Positions 1-6,922 of a stretch of DNA of 64,000 nucleotides are shown piece after piece (the first letter of the stretch is position 1; every line of letters starts with the position of its first letter). The stretch is from VFMC01 sp044238435 (GTDB taxonomy: Bacteria > Actinomycetota > Acidimicrobiia > Acidimicrobiales > Ilumatobacteraceae). The stretch covers positions 29,117-93,116 of the forward strand of contig JBIIDH010000001.1 in the NCBI GenBank assembly GCA_044238435.1. Direction: 5' to 3'. A program made the translations under genes and the position numbers. The notes under the pieces were generated by a model. That model was not told the origin of the DNA. It saw only the letters and a program-made list of their open reading frames with translations, and did no database searches.

Positions 1-249
1 AAGCTGCTGCTGAAGTGGCCGAACCTCTACTACAGCACGTCGGCGTTCACGCCCCGGCGCTACCCGCAGGAGATCATCGACTTCGCCAACACCCGGGGGA
101 GCGACAAGGTGATGTACGCCGGCTACTTCCCGATGGGCCTCAGCCTCGGCCGCATCTTCCGCGAACTGCCGAACGTGCCGCTGCGCGACGAGGTGTGGCC
201 GAAGTTCCTGCGCGACAACGCCGTGCGCGTGTTCGGACTCGACCGATGA
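1..249 (+). CDS. Amidohydrolase-family protein, C-terminal fragment
   Basis: The frame is already open at the left edge of the window and gives the last 82 residues of a protein that starts upstream. The visible part carries a run with GSDKVMYAGYFPMG and ends in FGLDR, an ending common in metal-dependent TIM-barrel hydrolases of the amidohydrolase-2 family, where the last strand is followed by a short 'N-A-x-R-x-F-G-L' tail. No metal ligands are visible in this fragment, so the family call rests on the tail. The stop codon overlaps the start of the Rieske oxygenase by ATGA, so the two are translationally coupled and probably act in one degradative pathway. Confidence 0.55.
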   Translation, partial: KLLLKWPNLYYSTSAFTPRRYPQEIIDFANTRGSDKVMYAGYFPMGLSLGRIFRELPNVPLRDEVWPKFLRDNAVRVFGLDR

Positions 250-1223
250 GTGCACCCCTGCAGCAGCGACCCACCAGCGAACGCTGGCCGTGGCCCATCC
301 CGTTCGGCTGGTTCGCCCTCGGCTGGTCGCACGAACTGACCGAGCAACAGGTGCTGCCGCGGCACGTGTTCGGCGCCGACACCGTGCTGTGGCGCGACGC
401 CGACGGAACCGCCCACCTGCACGACGCCTACTGCCCCCACCTCGGCGCGCACCTCGGCGTGGGCGGCAGCGTCGACGGATGCACCATCGTGTGCCCGTTC
501 CACGCCTGGGCGTTCGATGCCGAAGGCCGCAACACGATCATCCCCTACAGCGACCGCACCAACGCCAAGGCCCGCCTGCGCACCTACCCGGTGGTCGAGC
601 GCAACGGGCTGATCATGGCCTGGTACCACCCGCACGAGGCCGAGCCGCAGTGGGAGATCCCCGAGGTGCCCGAGTTCGGCACCACAGGTGTGGGGGAGGA
701 GTTCAGCGACCCGTTCACCCGCCAGTTCGAGATCGCCACGGCATGGCAGGAGATGGCCGAGAACGGCGTCGACTCGGCCCACTTCCGCTACGTGCACGGT
801 ACTGCCGAGGTGCCCGTGCTCGAGAGCTACGAGACCGAGGGCCATCGCTCGCGGATGCGGTCGAAGCAGTTCTTCGTCACGCCTCGGGGCACCACCGAGG
901 GCCGCATCGACAGCGACGGGTGGGGCCCGGGCTTCTCGGTGGTGCGTTTCAGCGGCATCGTCGAGACCCTGCTGCTGGGCTGTGCCACCCCGGTGGAACG
1001 CGACCGGTGCGAGATGCGGTTCACGTTCTGCGTGCGTCGTTTCGCCGACGACCGGGTCACGAGCAGTGTGGGCGAGGCCTTCGTGAACGAGGTGTCGCGG
1101 CAACTGCTGGAAGACAAGCCGATCTGGGAGCACAAGACCTACATCGACCGGCCAGCACTCGCCGACACCGACGGACCCTTCGCCGCCTTCCGCCGCTGGG
1201 CCAGCCGGTTCTACGCGGCCTGA
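246..1223 (+). CDS. Rieske [2Fe-2S] non-haem iron oxygenase, KshA-like
   Basis: A 325-residue oxygenase component. The Rieske cluster ligands are seen as CPHLGAH and, about 20 residues later, CPFHAW. The mononuclear iron site is seen as ENGVDSAHFRYVHG (D-x2-H-x4-H). This order and length match the single-chain oxygenases related to 3-ketosteroid 9-alpha-hydroxylase and cholesterol 7-desaturase, which receive electrons from a separate reductase; none is encoded nearby. The ATG at 246 is chosen because it overlaps the upstream stop and precedes the Rieske domain by a normal distance; a longer in-frame extension would run through the previous gene. The substrate (steroid or aromatic ring) cannot be told from sequence alone. 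Confidence 0.85.
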   Translation: MSAPLQQRPTSERWPWPIPFGWFALGWSHELTEQQVLPRHVFGADTVLWRDADGTAHLHDAYCPHLGAHLGVGGSVDGCTIVCPFHAWAFDAEGRNTIIPYSDRTNAKARLRTYPVVERNGLIMAWYHPHEAEPQWEIPEVPEFGTTGVGEEFSDPFTRQFEIATAWQEMAENGVDSAHFRYVHGTAEVPVLESYETEGHRSRMRSKQFFVTPRGTTEGRIDSDGWGPGFSVVRFSGIVETLLLGCATPVERDRCEMRFTFCVRRFADDRVTSSVGEAFVNEVSRQLLEDKPIWEHKTYIDRPALADTDGPFAAFRRWASRFYAA

Positions 1224-1244
1224 GCAGCGCGGATCACCCGTCGA

Positions 1245-2075
1245 ATGGCCATCCTCCTCGCCGCCGTCGCCGCCGTGCTGCTGGGCGCCTCCGACTTCTT
1301 CGCCGCCCGCTCGGCGCGCCATGCCGCCAGCCTCACGGTCACCCGCACGGTGGTGCTCACCTCGGCCGTGCTGTCGCCGCTGCTGGTGCTGGTGGTCGAC
1401 TCGCGGTGGATCGGCCGCGACATGCTGCTGGGCGCGCTGGCCGGGCTGTCGATGATCACCGGGCTGATGCTGCTCTACCACGGCTACAAGGTGTCGCGCA
1501 TCGGCATCGTTGCTCCCATCTCGTCGGTGCTGCTGGCTGCCGTACCGGTCGTCACCGATCTGGTGCGCGGCGAGCGCCCCAGCACCCTCGGCACGGTCGG
1601 CATCGCCATCGGCCTCGTCGCCGTGGTGCTGACCAGCTATCAGCCGGGCGGCGAGGGCAGCGTGCGCCAGGGCGCCATCCTCGGGGTCACCTCGGGCATC
1701 GGGTTCGGCATCGCCTTCACGCTGATGGGCGAGGTGAGCGCTGAGGCCGGCCTGGCGCCCGTGTTCGCTCAACGTGGCACCGGACTGGTGCTGCTGTGCG
1801 TGATCGCCCTGTTCCGGGCCGAGCCGTTCCTGGTGCAGCACCCGCTCGGCCGACGCATGGCGATGATCAGCGGCGTGTTCGGCGTGGTGGCCATCGGCTC
1901 GCTGCAGTTGGCGTTCCGCGAGGGGGCATCGGGCCCGGTGTCGGTGGCCGGCTCGCAGTTCGCCACCGTCGCCGTCATCCTCTCGGTGCTGTTCAACCGC
2001 GAGCGGATGCGCTGGTGGCAGGGCATCGGGGTGGGCGCCACCGCCGTGGGTGTCGCCCTGATGGCCCTCGGCTGA
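1245..2075 (+). CDS. EamA/DMT-family membrane transporter
   Basis: A 276-residue, almost wholly hydrophobic protein with about ten predicted membrane segments in two similar halves, the layout of the drug/metabolite transporter superfamily. The first segment follows the start immediately and the last lies at the C-terminus (GIGVGATAVGVALMAL). A conserved second-half feature, the helix beginning GSQFATVAVILSVLFNRE, is typical of the EamA repeat end with a charged cap. It starts 22 bases after the oxygenase gene, so it may be co-transcribed and move a substrate or product of that pathway, though this is only positional inference. Substrate unknown. Confidence 0.8.
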   Translation: MAILLAAVAAVLLGASDFFAARSARHAASLTVTRTVVLTSAVLSPLLVLVVDSRWIGRDMLLGALAGLSMITGLMLLYHGYKVSRIGIVAPISSVLLAAVPVVTDLVRGERPSTLGTVGIAIGLVAVVLTSYQPGGEGSVRQGAILGVTSGIGFGIAFTLMGEVSAEAGLAPVFAQRGTGLVLLCVIALFRAEPFLVQHPLGRRMAMISGVFGVVAIGSLQLAFREGASGPVSVAGSQFATVAVILSVLFNRERMRWWQGIGVGATAVGVALMALG

Positions 2076-2100
2076 CGGCCCCACACCGGTCGGCGCCGAT

Positions 2101-2142
2101 CTTGTTCGAGTTTCCGTTGTGTACGACCGAAACTCGAACAAG
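2101..2142. terminator. Perfect 14-bp inverted repeat after the transporter gene
   Basis: The arms CTTGTTCGAGTTTC (2101-2114) and GAAACTCGAACAAG (2129-2142) are perfectly complementary around a 14-base spacer. It lies 26 bases after the transporter stop and 66 bases before the FKBP -10 hexamer, so it can act as a terminator for the transporter. No T-run follows, and the arms are unusually AT-rich for this genome, so a protein-binding dyad is an alternative. Confidence 0.5.
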
Positions 2143-2207
2143 TTCGGGTGTGGCTACCGCCGCAAGCCAGCGTCGACCCGCCAGGGACTGGCCGACCGGA
2201 CAGCGGC

Positions 2208-2213
2208 TAGGGT
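2208..2213 (+). promoter_or_regulatory. -10 hexamer TAGGGT of a leaderless FKBP transcript
   Basis: TAGGGT ends six bases before the ATG at 2220, with no Shine-Dalgarno sequence between them. The start codon would sit at or next to the transcription start. Confidence 0.55.
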
Positions 2214-2219
2214 CGAGAC

Positions 2220-2597
2220 ATGAGCGATCGCACCAAGCCTTCCATCACCATTCCCGCCGGCGACCCGCCCGCCGACCTGCTGATCGACGACGAGATCGTC
2301 GGCGACGGCGACGAGGCCACCATCGGCAAGCGGGTCACCGTGCACTACGCCGGTGTGGCGTGGAGCACAGGCAGCGAGTTCGACGCCAGCTGGAACCGCG
2401 GCGAGACGTTCAGCTTCCGCCTCGGCGCCCGCGAAGTGATCGAGGGCTGGGACCGCGGCGTGAAGGGGATGAAGGTGGGTGGCCGTCGGCGCCTCACCAT
2501 CCCGGCCGACCTGGGCTACGGCAGCAGGGGAGCGGGCGGGGTGATCAAGGGCGGCGAGACCCTCGTGTTCGTCGTCGACCTCGTCTCGGTGCGCTGA
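2220..2597 (+). CDS. FKBP-type peptidyl-prolyl cis-trans isomerase
   Basis: A 125-residue single-domain cytoplasmic FKBP. Family motifs are present in order: VTVHYAG, GSEFDASW, VIEGWDRGVKGMKVGGRR, LTIPADLGYG, and the final strand ETLVFVVDL. The active-site aromatic and Asp positions (Y and FD after the first strands, W in EGWD) are kept. There is no signal peptide or lipobox, so it probably assists folding in the cytoplasm. The start is fixed by the TAGGGT hexamer six bases upstream. Its end is 10 bases from the next gene, so the two may share a transcript. Confidence 0.92.
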   Translation: MSDRTKPSITIPAGDPPADLLIDDEIVGDGDEATIGKRVTVHYAGVAWSTGSEFDASWNRGETFSFRLGAREVIEGWDRGVKGMKVGGRRRLTIPADLGYGSRGAGGVIKGGETLVFVVDLVSVR

Positions 2598-2607
2598 GCA
2601 ACCGTCG

Positions 2608-4122
2608 GTGAGCCGCCTCAACCGCACCCGTACTCGGCGCGAGGCGACCGGCGCCACGCCACAGCCGTTCACCCCGCTGCGCAACCCGTACCGTCCGGTG
2701 GAGGTGCTGTCGGCCGACCAGGTCGAGCACATCCACCGCTCGTCGCTGCAACTGCTGGCCACCACCGGGATGCGCATCCTCGATGCACAGGCGCGGCGCT
2801 ACTTCGCCGACGCCGGGTGCGTGGTCGACGACCTGATCGTGCGGTTCGACCCCGAGATGGTGGAGGCCACCGTCGCCCTCGCTCCTGCCGAGTTCACCCT
2901 GCGGGCCCGGAACCCGCAGCACTCGATCACGCTCGGCGGCAACCATGTGGCGTTCAGTGCCGTGGGAGGCCCCGCCTTCACCCACGACCTCGACCGCGGG
3001 CGTCGCGGCGGCTCGGCCGCCGAACAGCGCGAGTACCTGCAGCTCATCCAGATGCTGGGCGTGGTGCACCAAGAGGGTGGCGGCCCGTTCGAGGCACTCG
3101 ACCTGCCCGCCGAGACCCGGCACCTCGACCTCTACCTGAGCCTCATCCGCACCCTCGACAAGAACTGGCAGGCCGTTGCGCTGGGCCGCGAGCGCGCGGC
3201 CGACGCCATCGACATGGCCGCCATCGCCCTCGGCACCGACCGCGACGGTCTGGCTGCCATGCCCGCCGTGATGGCGGTCATCAACACCAACACCCCGCTC
3301 ACGCTCGACATCCCGATGGCCGAGGGGCTCATCGAACTCGCGGGCGCCGGACAGGCGGTGTGCGTCACCCCGTTCACGCTCGCCGGCGCCATGGCCCCGG
3401 CCACCATCGCCGGCGCGCTGGTGCTCCAGAACGCCGAAGCGCTGGCCGGTATCACCCTCACCCAACTGGTCAGGCCCGGCGCACCAGCCATCTACGGCTC
3501 GTTCACGTCGAACGTCGACATGCGCAGCGGCTCGCCGGCCTTCGGCACTCCTGAGTTCACCCGTGCCGCGCAGGCGAGCGGCCAACTGGCCCGCCGCTAC
3601 GGGCTGCCGTTCCGGTCGTCGAACACCACGGCCTCGAACGCCGTCGACGCCCAGGCCGCCTACGAGAGCGGCATGTCGCTGTGGGGCGCCGTGATGGGCG
3701 GCGCCCACCTGGTGAACCACGCCGCAGGCTGGTTGGAGGGAGGGCTCACGGCGTCGTTCGAGAAGCTGATCATCGACGCCGAGATGCTGCAGATGATGGC
3801 CGAGTACCTGAAGCCCATCGAGGTGAACGACGCCGAGATCGGCCTCGACGCCATCGCAGCCGTGGGGCCCGGCGGGCACTTCTTCGCCTCACCCCACACG
3901 ATGGAGCGCTACGAGCGGGCGTTCTACTCGCCACTCGTGTCGGACTGGCGCAACTTCGAGACCTGGCAGGAGTCAGGCTCGATCGACGCCACCCACCGCG
4001 CCAACCGCATCTGGAAGCAGTTGCTCGACCAGTACGAGGCGCCCGTGCTCGATCCAGCCATCGACGAAGCGCTCGTCGACTTCGTGGTCCGCCGCCGGGC
4101 GGCGCTCGACTCGGTGGCCTGA
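2608..4122 (+). CDS. MttB-superfamily corrinoid methyltransferase
   Basis: A 504-residue member of the trimethylamine methyltransferase (MttB) superfamily. It has the family's TIM-barrel sequence texture, for example the N-terminal helix VEHIHRSSLQLLATTG and later stretches GSFTSNVDMRSGSPAFGTPE and HLVNHAAGWLEGGL. The gene has no internal TAG codon, so it is the non-pyrrolysine type, like glycine betaine methyltransferase MtgB. Known members transfer a methyl group from a quaternary or tertiary amine to a corrinoid protein; no corrinoid protein, reactivase or second methyltransferase is encoded in this window. The GTG at 2608 lies 10 bases after the FKBP stop. Substrate unknown. Confidence 0.85.
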   Translation: MSRLNRTRTRREATGATPQPFTPLRNPYRPVEVLSADQVEHIHRSSLQLLATTGMRILDAQARRYFADAGCVVDDLIVRFDPEMVEATVALAPAEFTLRARNPQHSITLGGNHVAFSAVGGPAFTHDLDRGRRGGSAAEQREYLQLIQMLGVVHQEGGGPFEALDLPAETRHLDLYLSLIRTLDKNWQAVALGRERAADAIDMAAIALGTDRDGLAAMPAVMAVINTNTPLTLDIPMAEGLIELAGAGQAVCVTPFTLAGAMAPATIAGALVLQNAEALAGITLTQLVRPGAPAIYGSFTSNVDMRSGSPAFGTPEFTRAAQASGQLARRYGLPFRSSNTTASNAVDAQAAYESGMSLWGAVMGGAHLVNHAAGWLEGGLTASFEKLIIDAEMLQMMAEYLKPIEVNDAEIGLDAIAAVGPGGHFFASPHTMERYERAFYSPLVSDWRNFETWQESGSIDATHRANRIWKQLLDQYEAPVLDPAIDEALVDFVVRRRAALDSVA

Positions 4123-4138
4123 GCCCAGGTCGTCCTGC

Positions 4139-6007
4139 TCAGTCAGGCAGGGCGCGGTACCCGAGGCGCTCGCGCAGGTCGCCGAACTGCAACAGCGAGA
4201 TGATGCCGGCCGTGGGCACCAGCAGCAGACCCACCACACCGTCGATGAGGTTCACCACCGTGAACGACCAGTCGGTGAGGAGCAGGGCCAGCACACCGCA
4301 CGCCGCCGGGACGACGGTGGCCAACGTGTAGGCCGCGCCGCCGAGGGCGAGCGAGCGCAAGCGGCGGCGCAGGGTGAGGCGACGGCTGAGCCAGAGGGGA
4401 GCGGAGTCGACCAGTGCCGCAGGTACGGCAACGGCCCACATGGCGAGCAACACCAGACCCAGGGGGAGCAGCACGGTGGTGGCGGTGAGGCCGGTCAGCC
4501 CTGCTGAGAGGAACAGTGAGATGAGGACGACGCGTCGCCGTTGCCACACCTCCGACACCACGAGGCGCCAGGAGACAGGCTCGTCGGAGTCGATGTGCAG
4601 CGTGGCGATCATCGCCGCAACGCTCACCGTCGCCGTCGCCGGGCCGATGAACAGCGAGCCGAGCAGGAGGGCGACGAATCCCCCCGATGCCGAGTCGCGG
4701 TCGGCGACATCGGCGACGTCGCCGAGTTCGGTGAAGTGGAGCACGACGGTCTGGACGATCGAAGCGAGAAGGCCGGCGAGGGGGAGCAGCGCCCCGATCC
4801 GCATGTACAGCAGCGGTCGGCGCCGAACCGTCGACACCGCAGCGCGGATGATCTGACCCCCGGCGCGTCGGGCGCGAACCGGCCGGGTGAACACAGGCCG
4901 CCAGCGCGTGCTGCGCAGCAACACCGTGAGCACCAGCAGCAGACCCACCAGGAACGCACCGGTGAGCAGCGGTTGCTGCAGCAGCCGGAACAGGACCTGC
5001 GAGGCATAACCGGCGACAGCACAGAACGCGTCGGTGACCTTCGTGCCCTCCGCCGGCAGATTGGCCGCACCGCGGCGGCCTTCCTCCTCCACCCAGCGCA
5101 CCGGGTTGGTCCACTGCGTCTTCATGTTCGGACCCGTGGGCCCGTTGTTGAACGACGGCTGCCTCTCGCCCCAGTGGCCACGGAACCCGGCCCAGGTGGG
5201 CAGGGACTCGTCGTCGAGCATGATCACGTCGGGCGACACATCCTCCGACGGCGCCCGGGTGTCGTCGCAGCCGAACCCGCTCTGCGCGCTCTTGCCGAAC
5301 CAGCGCTCGGCTTGGAAGTACGAGGCATGGCTACCGGCCGCCACGTACACGACGGGTCGAGTGCCGTCGACCACCTGCAGCACGTCGTCGCTCCAGTCCG
5401 ACACCTCAGCTCCCTCGTGCTGTGCGAACGCCACCAGGCGGGGCTCGGTGCCGATGGCCGAGCGGGCGTCGGGGGCGTCGAAGAACAACTGGATCATCTC
5501 CCAGTCGCCCTCGTGGCGGTCGTTCCAGTCGTTGTAGAGGTAGAAGAACCAGTACTGCAGGACCAGCGTCTCGGGATCGTCGGGGTCGGAGAACACGTGG
5601 GCGTAGATCACCGGCGGGGTGCGCCACTGGTCGAACAGCTTCTCGTACGAGCAGCCGGGCGACAGGGCGTTGCCGGGGATGTCGAGGTACCAGTCGCCGG
5701 CGCTGTCGGCGAGGTCGGCCTCGGTGGGGGCCTTCACCGTGCCGTCGGGCTTGCGGAGCACCACGCCTTCTCGACCGAACAGGGCGTCGACCGCCATCAC
5801 CCGGTACGGCTCGCCCGGGCCGCAGGTGACGGGTTGCTGCTGGACCCGCAGGAGGGGAGTGTGGCGCGCGGCCAGCTCGGCCGCTGCCTCGTCGGCGCTC
5901 TCGACGCGCGGCGCAGTTGACGAGGAAGCAGCCGTTGGAACCAACAGCGCTGCGAGTGCACCCATCACCAGTCCCAGTACCGAGATCGTGCGCAGCCGCC
6001 GAGTCAT
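4139..6007 (-). CDS. Secreted Vps62-like domain joined to a multi-pass membrane domain
   Basis: A 622-residue protein. Residues 1-28 are a signal peptide (basic MTRRLR, then a hydrophobic run ending in A-A-S). Residues about 60-310 form an extracytoplasmic domain whose motifs QYWFFYLYN, HEGDWEMIQ, VAFAQHEGAE and YVAAGSHASYF resemble the Vps62/DUF946 family. From about residue 335 there are roughly seven or eight membrane segments, then a short tail. This is a fusion of an outside domain with a membrane domain; no enzymatic function is known for it. TACCAT seven bases before the ATG indicates a leaderless transcript. It converges on the MttB gene with only 16 bases between stops. Confidence 0.6.
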   Translation of the reverse strand: MTRRLRTISVLGLVMGALAALLVPTAASSSTAPRVESADEAAAELAARHTPLLRVQQQPVTCGPGEPYRVMAVDALFGREGVVLRKPDGTVKAPTEADLADSAGDWYLDIPGNALSPGCSYEKLFDQWRTPPVIYAHVFSDPDDPETLVLQYWFFYLYNDWNDRHEGDWEMIQLFFDAPDARSAIGTEPRLVAFAQHEGAEVSDWSDDVLQVVDGTRPVVYVAAGSHASYFQAERWFGKSAQSGFGCDDTRAPSEDVSPDVIMLDDESLPTWAGFRGHWGERQPSFNNGPTGPNMKTQWTNPVRWVEEEGRRGAANLPAEGTKVTDAFCAVAGYASQVLFRLLQQPLLTGAFLVGLLLVLTVLLRSTRWRPVFTRPVRARRAGGQIIRAAVSTVRRRPLLYMRIGALLPLAGLLASIVQTVVLHFTELGDVADVADRDSASGGFVALLLGSLFIGPATATVSVAAMIATLHIDSDEPVSWRLVVSEVWQRRRVVLISLFLSAGLTGLTATTVLLPLGLVLLAMWAVAVPAALVDSAPLWLSRRLTLRRRLRSLALGGAAYTLATVVPAACGVLALLLTDWSFTVVNLIDGVVGLLLVPTAGIISLLQFGDLRERLGYRALPD

Positions 6008-6090
6008 CGCACCGATGGTAGATCGCGTGTGTGAGCGGGAGAGCGTGGTGCCGGGGTTCCGCTCACAGACGCTGCGGTGGTGTCAGGTTG

Positions 6091-6118
6091 AGTTGACATA
6101 ACGAGGATTATGGGCGTT
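6091..6118 (-). other. Candidate dif-like XerC/XerD recombination site
   Basis: Read on the minus strand, a 28-bp segment has the chromosome-dimer-resolution layout: an 11-bp left arm ending CATAA, a 6-bp centre, and a right arm TTATGTCAACT. The inner arms CATAA and TTATG are perfect inverted repeats around six bases. By eye, 9 of 11 right-arm bases match the Escherichia coli dif XerD arm and 7 of 11 match the XerC arm; the right arm also resembles actinobacterial dif arms. It is the most AT-rich patch in the area and lies in a 140-base gap between two minus-strand genes. The assignment comes from remembered consensus sequences and was not searched. Confidence 0.45.
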
Positions 6119-6147
6119 GTCACTGGAACCGGCGGGCCAAGGGGGCG

Positions 6148-6513
6148 TCAGCCCGATGCGGGTAGACGGCGCCCCGCCAGGGGTTCTGCGGCGTCGAGCA
6201 GCCAGCGCAGCGCATCCAGCGCCTCGGCCGCCGTGAGGTCGTGCTCGAGATCGCGCCGGGTGTCGACCACTGCGCACTGCAGCACGTACAGGTCGTCGTA
6301 CAGCGCGTCGAGTTCGCTGCGCGCCATCACCAGCTCGCCCTCGCTGAGCGCCAGCTCCCGAGCCCGCTGGCGCGACACCCAGTCCCATTGGCGACACCGT
6401 TGCGAGCAGAACGCCCGTGGACGCCCCGGGCCCTGCCGGGTCGCGAGGACGATGCGGCACCACCGGCAGCGTCGCTCCTCCGGCGACGACGGGTCATCGA
6501 CTGATTTCGTCAT
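6148..6513 (-). CDS. Small zinc-ribbon protein with helical C-terminus
   Basis: A 121-residue protein of unknown function. Residues about 16-42 hold a treble-clef-like cysteine set, CRWC followed by FCSQRCRQW, as in small zinc-binding motifs found in actinobacterial proteins. The rest is helical and charged (ELALSEGELVMARSELDALY), likely a coiled coil. There are no membrane segments. The start lies inside an 18-bp palindrome, and TACCAT six bases upstream indicates a leaderless mRNA. The arrangement suggests a DNA-linked or regulatory protein that might control its own start region, but this is only inference. Confidence 0.65.
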   Translation of the reverse strand: MTKSVDDPSSPEERRCRWCRIVLATRQGPGRPRAFCSQRCRQWDWVSRQRARELALSEGELVMARSELDALYDDLYVLQCAVVDTRRDLEHDLTAAEALDALRWLLDAAEPLAGRRLPASG

Positions 6514-6521
6514 GACGAAAT
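6504..6521. promoter_or_regulatory. Perfect 18-bp palindrome over the start codon of the zinc-ribbon gene
   Basis: ATTTCGTCATGACGAAAT is a perfect palindrome whose centre is the CATG that supplies the minus-strand ATG (6513-6511). The -10 hexamer TACCAT of the same gene occupies 6525-6520, so a protein bound here would cover both promoter and start. Confidence 0.5.
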
Positions 6522-6590
6522 GGTAGGTGACACGATGCTTGCCGACGGGTGATCATGCAGGTCGACCTGTGACGACCGGGAGGCAGCGGT

Positions 6591-6878
6591 GTGGCCGACG
6601 AGCAGTTCTCGATCGACGTGCACGTGCGCCCCGGCGCTCGGCGCACCTCGGTGGGCGGCGAGCACGATGGTGCGCTGACGGTCGCCGTGAACGCGCCCGC
6701 AGTCGACGGCCGGGCCAACGAAGCCGTCGTCGCTGCGCTCGCTGCTGCCTTCGCCGTACGGCCCGCTGCCGTGTCGATCGTGCGTGGCGCCACCTCGCGC
6801 CGGAAGTCGGTGCGCATAGCCGGCGATGTGGAGCACCTCGCAGCCATGGCGGTGGTGCTGCGTCGCCAGGGTCGCTGA
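6591..6878 (+). CDS. DUF167 (YggU-like) family protein
   Basis: A 95-residue protein of the DUF167/YggU family, an alpha/beta fold of unknown role found in bacteria, archaea and eukaryotes. Diagnostic stretches are the first strands (IDVHVRPGARRTSVGG), the loop NAPAVDGRANEAVVAALA, and SIVRGATSRRKSVRIAG. The length is normal for the family. The GTG at 6591 is supported by a GGGAGG Shine-Dalgarno sequence at 6578-6583, seven bases upstream, so this gene uses a leadered mRNA, unlike most first genes in the window. It stands between the divergently oriented zinc-ribbon gene and the convergent SPFH gene. Confidence 0.88.
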   Translation: MADEQFSIDVHVRPGARRTSVGGEHDGALTVAVNAPAVDGRANEAVVAALAAAFAVRPAAVSIVRGATSRRKSVRIAGDVEHLAAMAVVLRRQGR

Positions 6879-6922
6879 CGACGCACCACCACCGACCACG
6901 GCCGGTCACTCGATGTGAACCG

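Noticed and set aside
123..2141. A 672-codon minus-strand open frame opposite the Rieske and transporter genes
   Set aside because: It is the antisense shadow of high-GC coding DNA: its product is rich in His, Gly, Arg and Ala with no motif, and the plus-strand genes have clear domains.
6094..6120. A sigma-70 promoter with TTGACA at 6094-6099 on the plus strand
   Set aside because: No TAnnnT follows at 16-18 bases and the next gene is on the minus strand; the dif-like dyad explains the AT-rich patch better.
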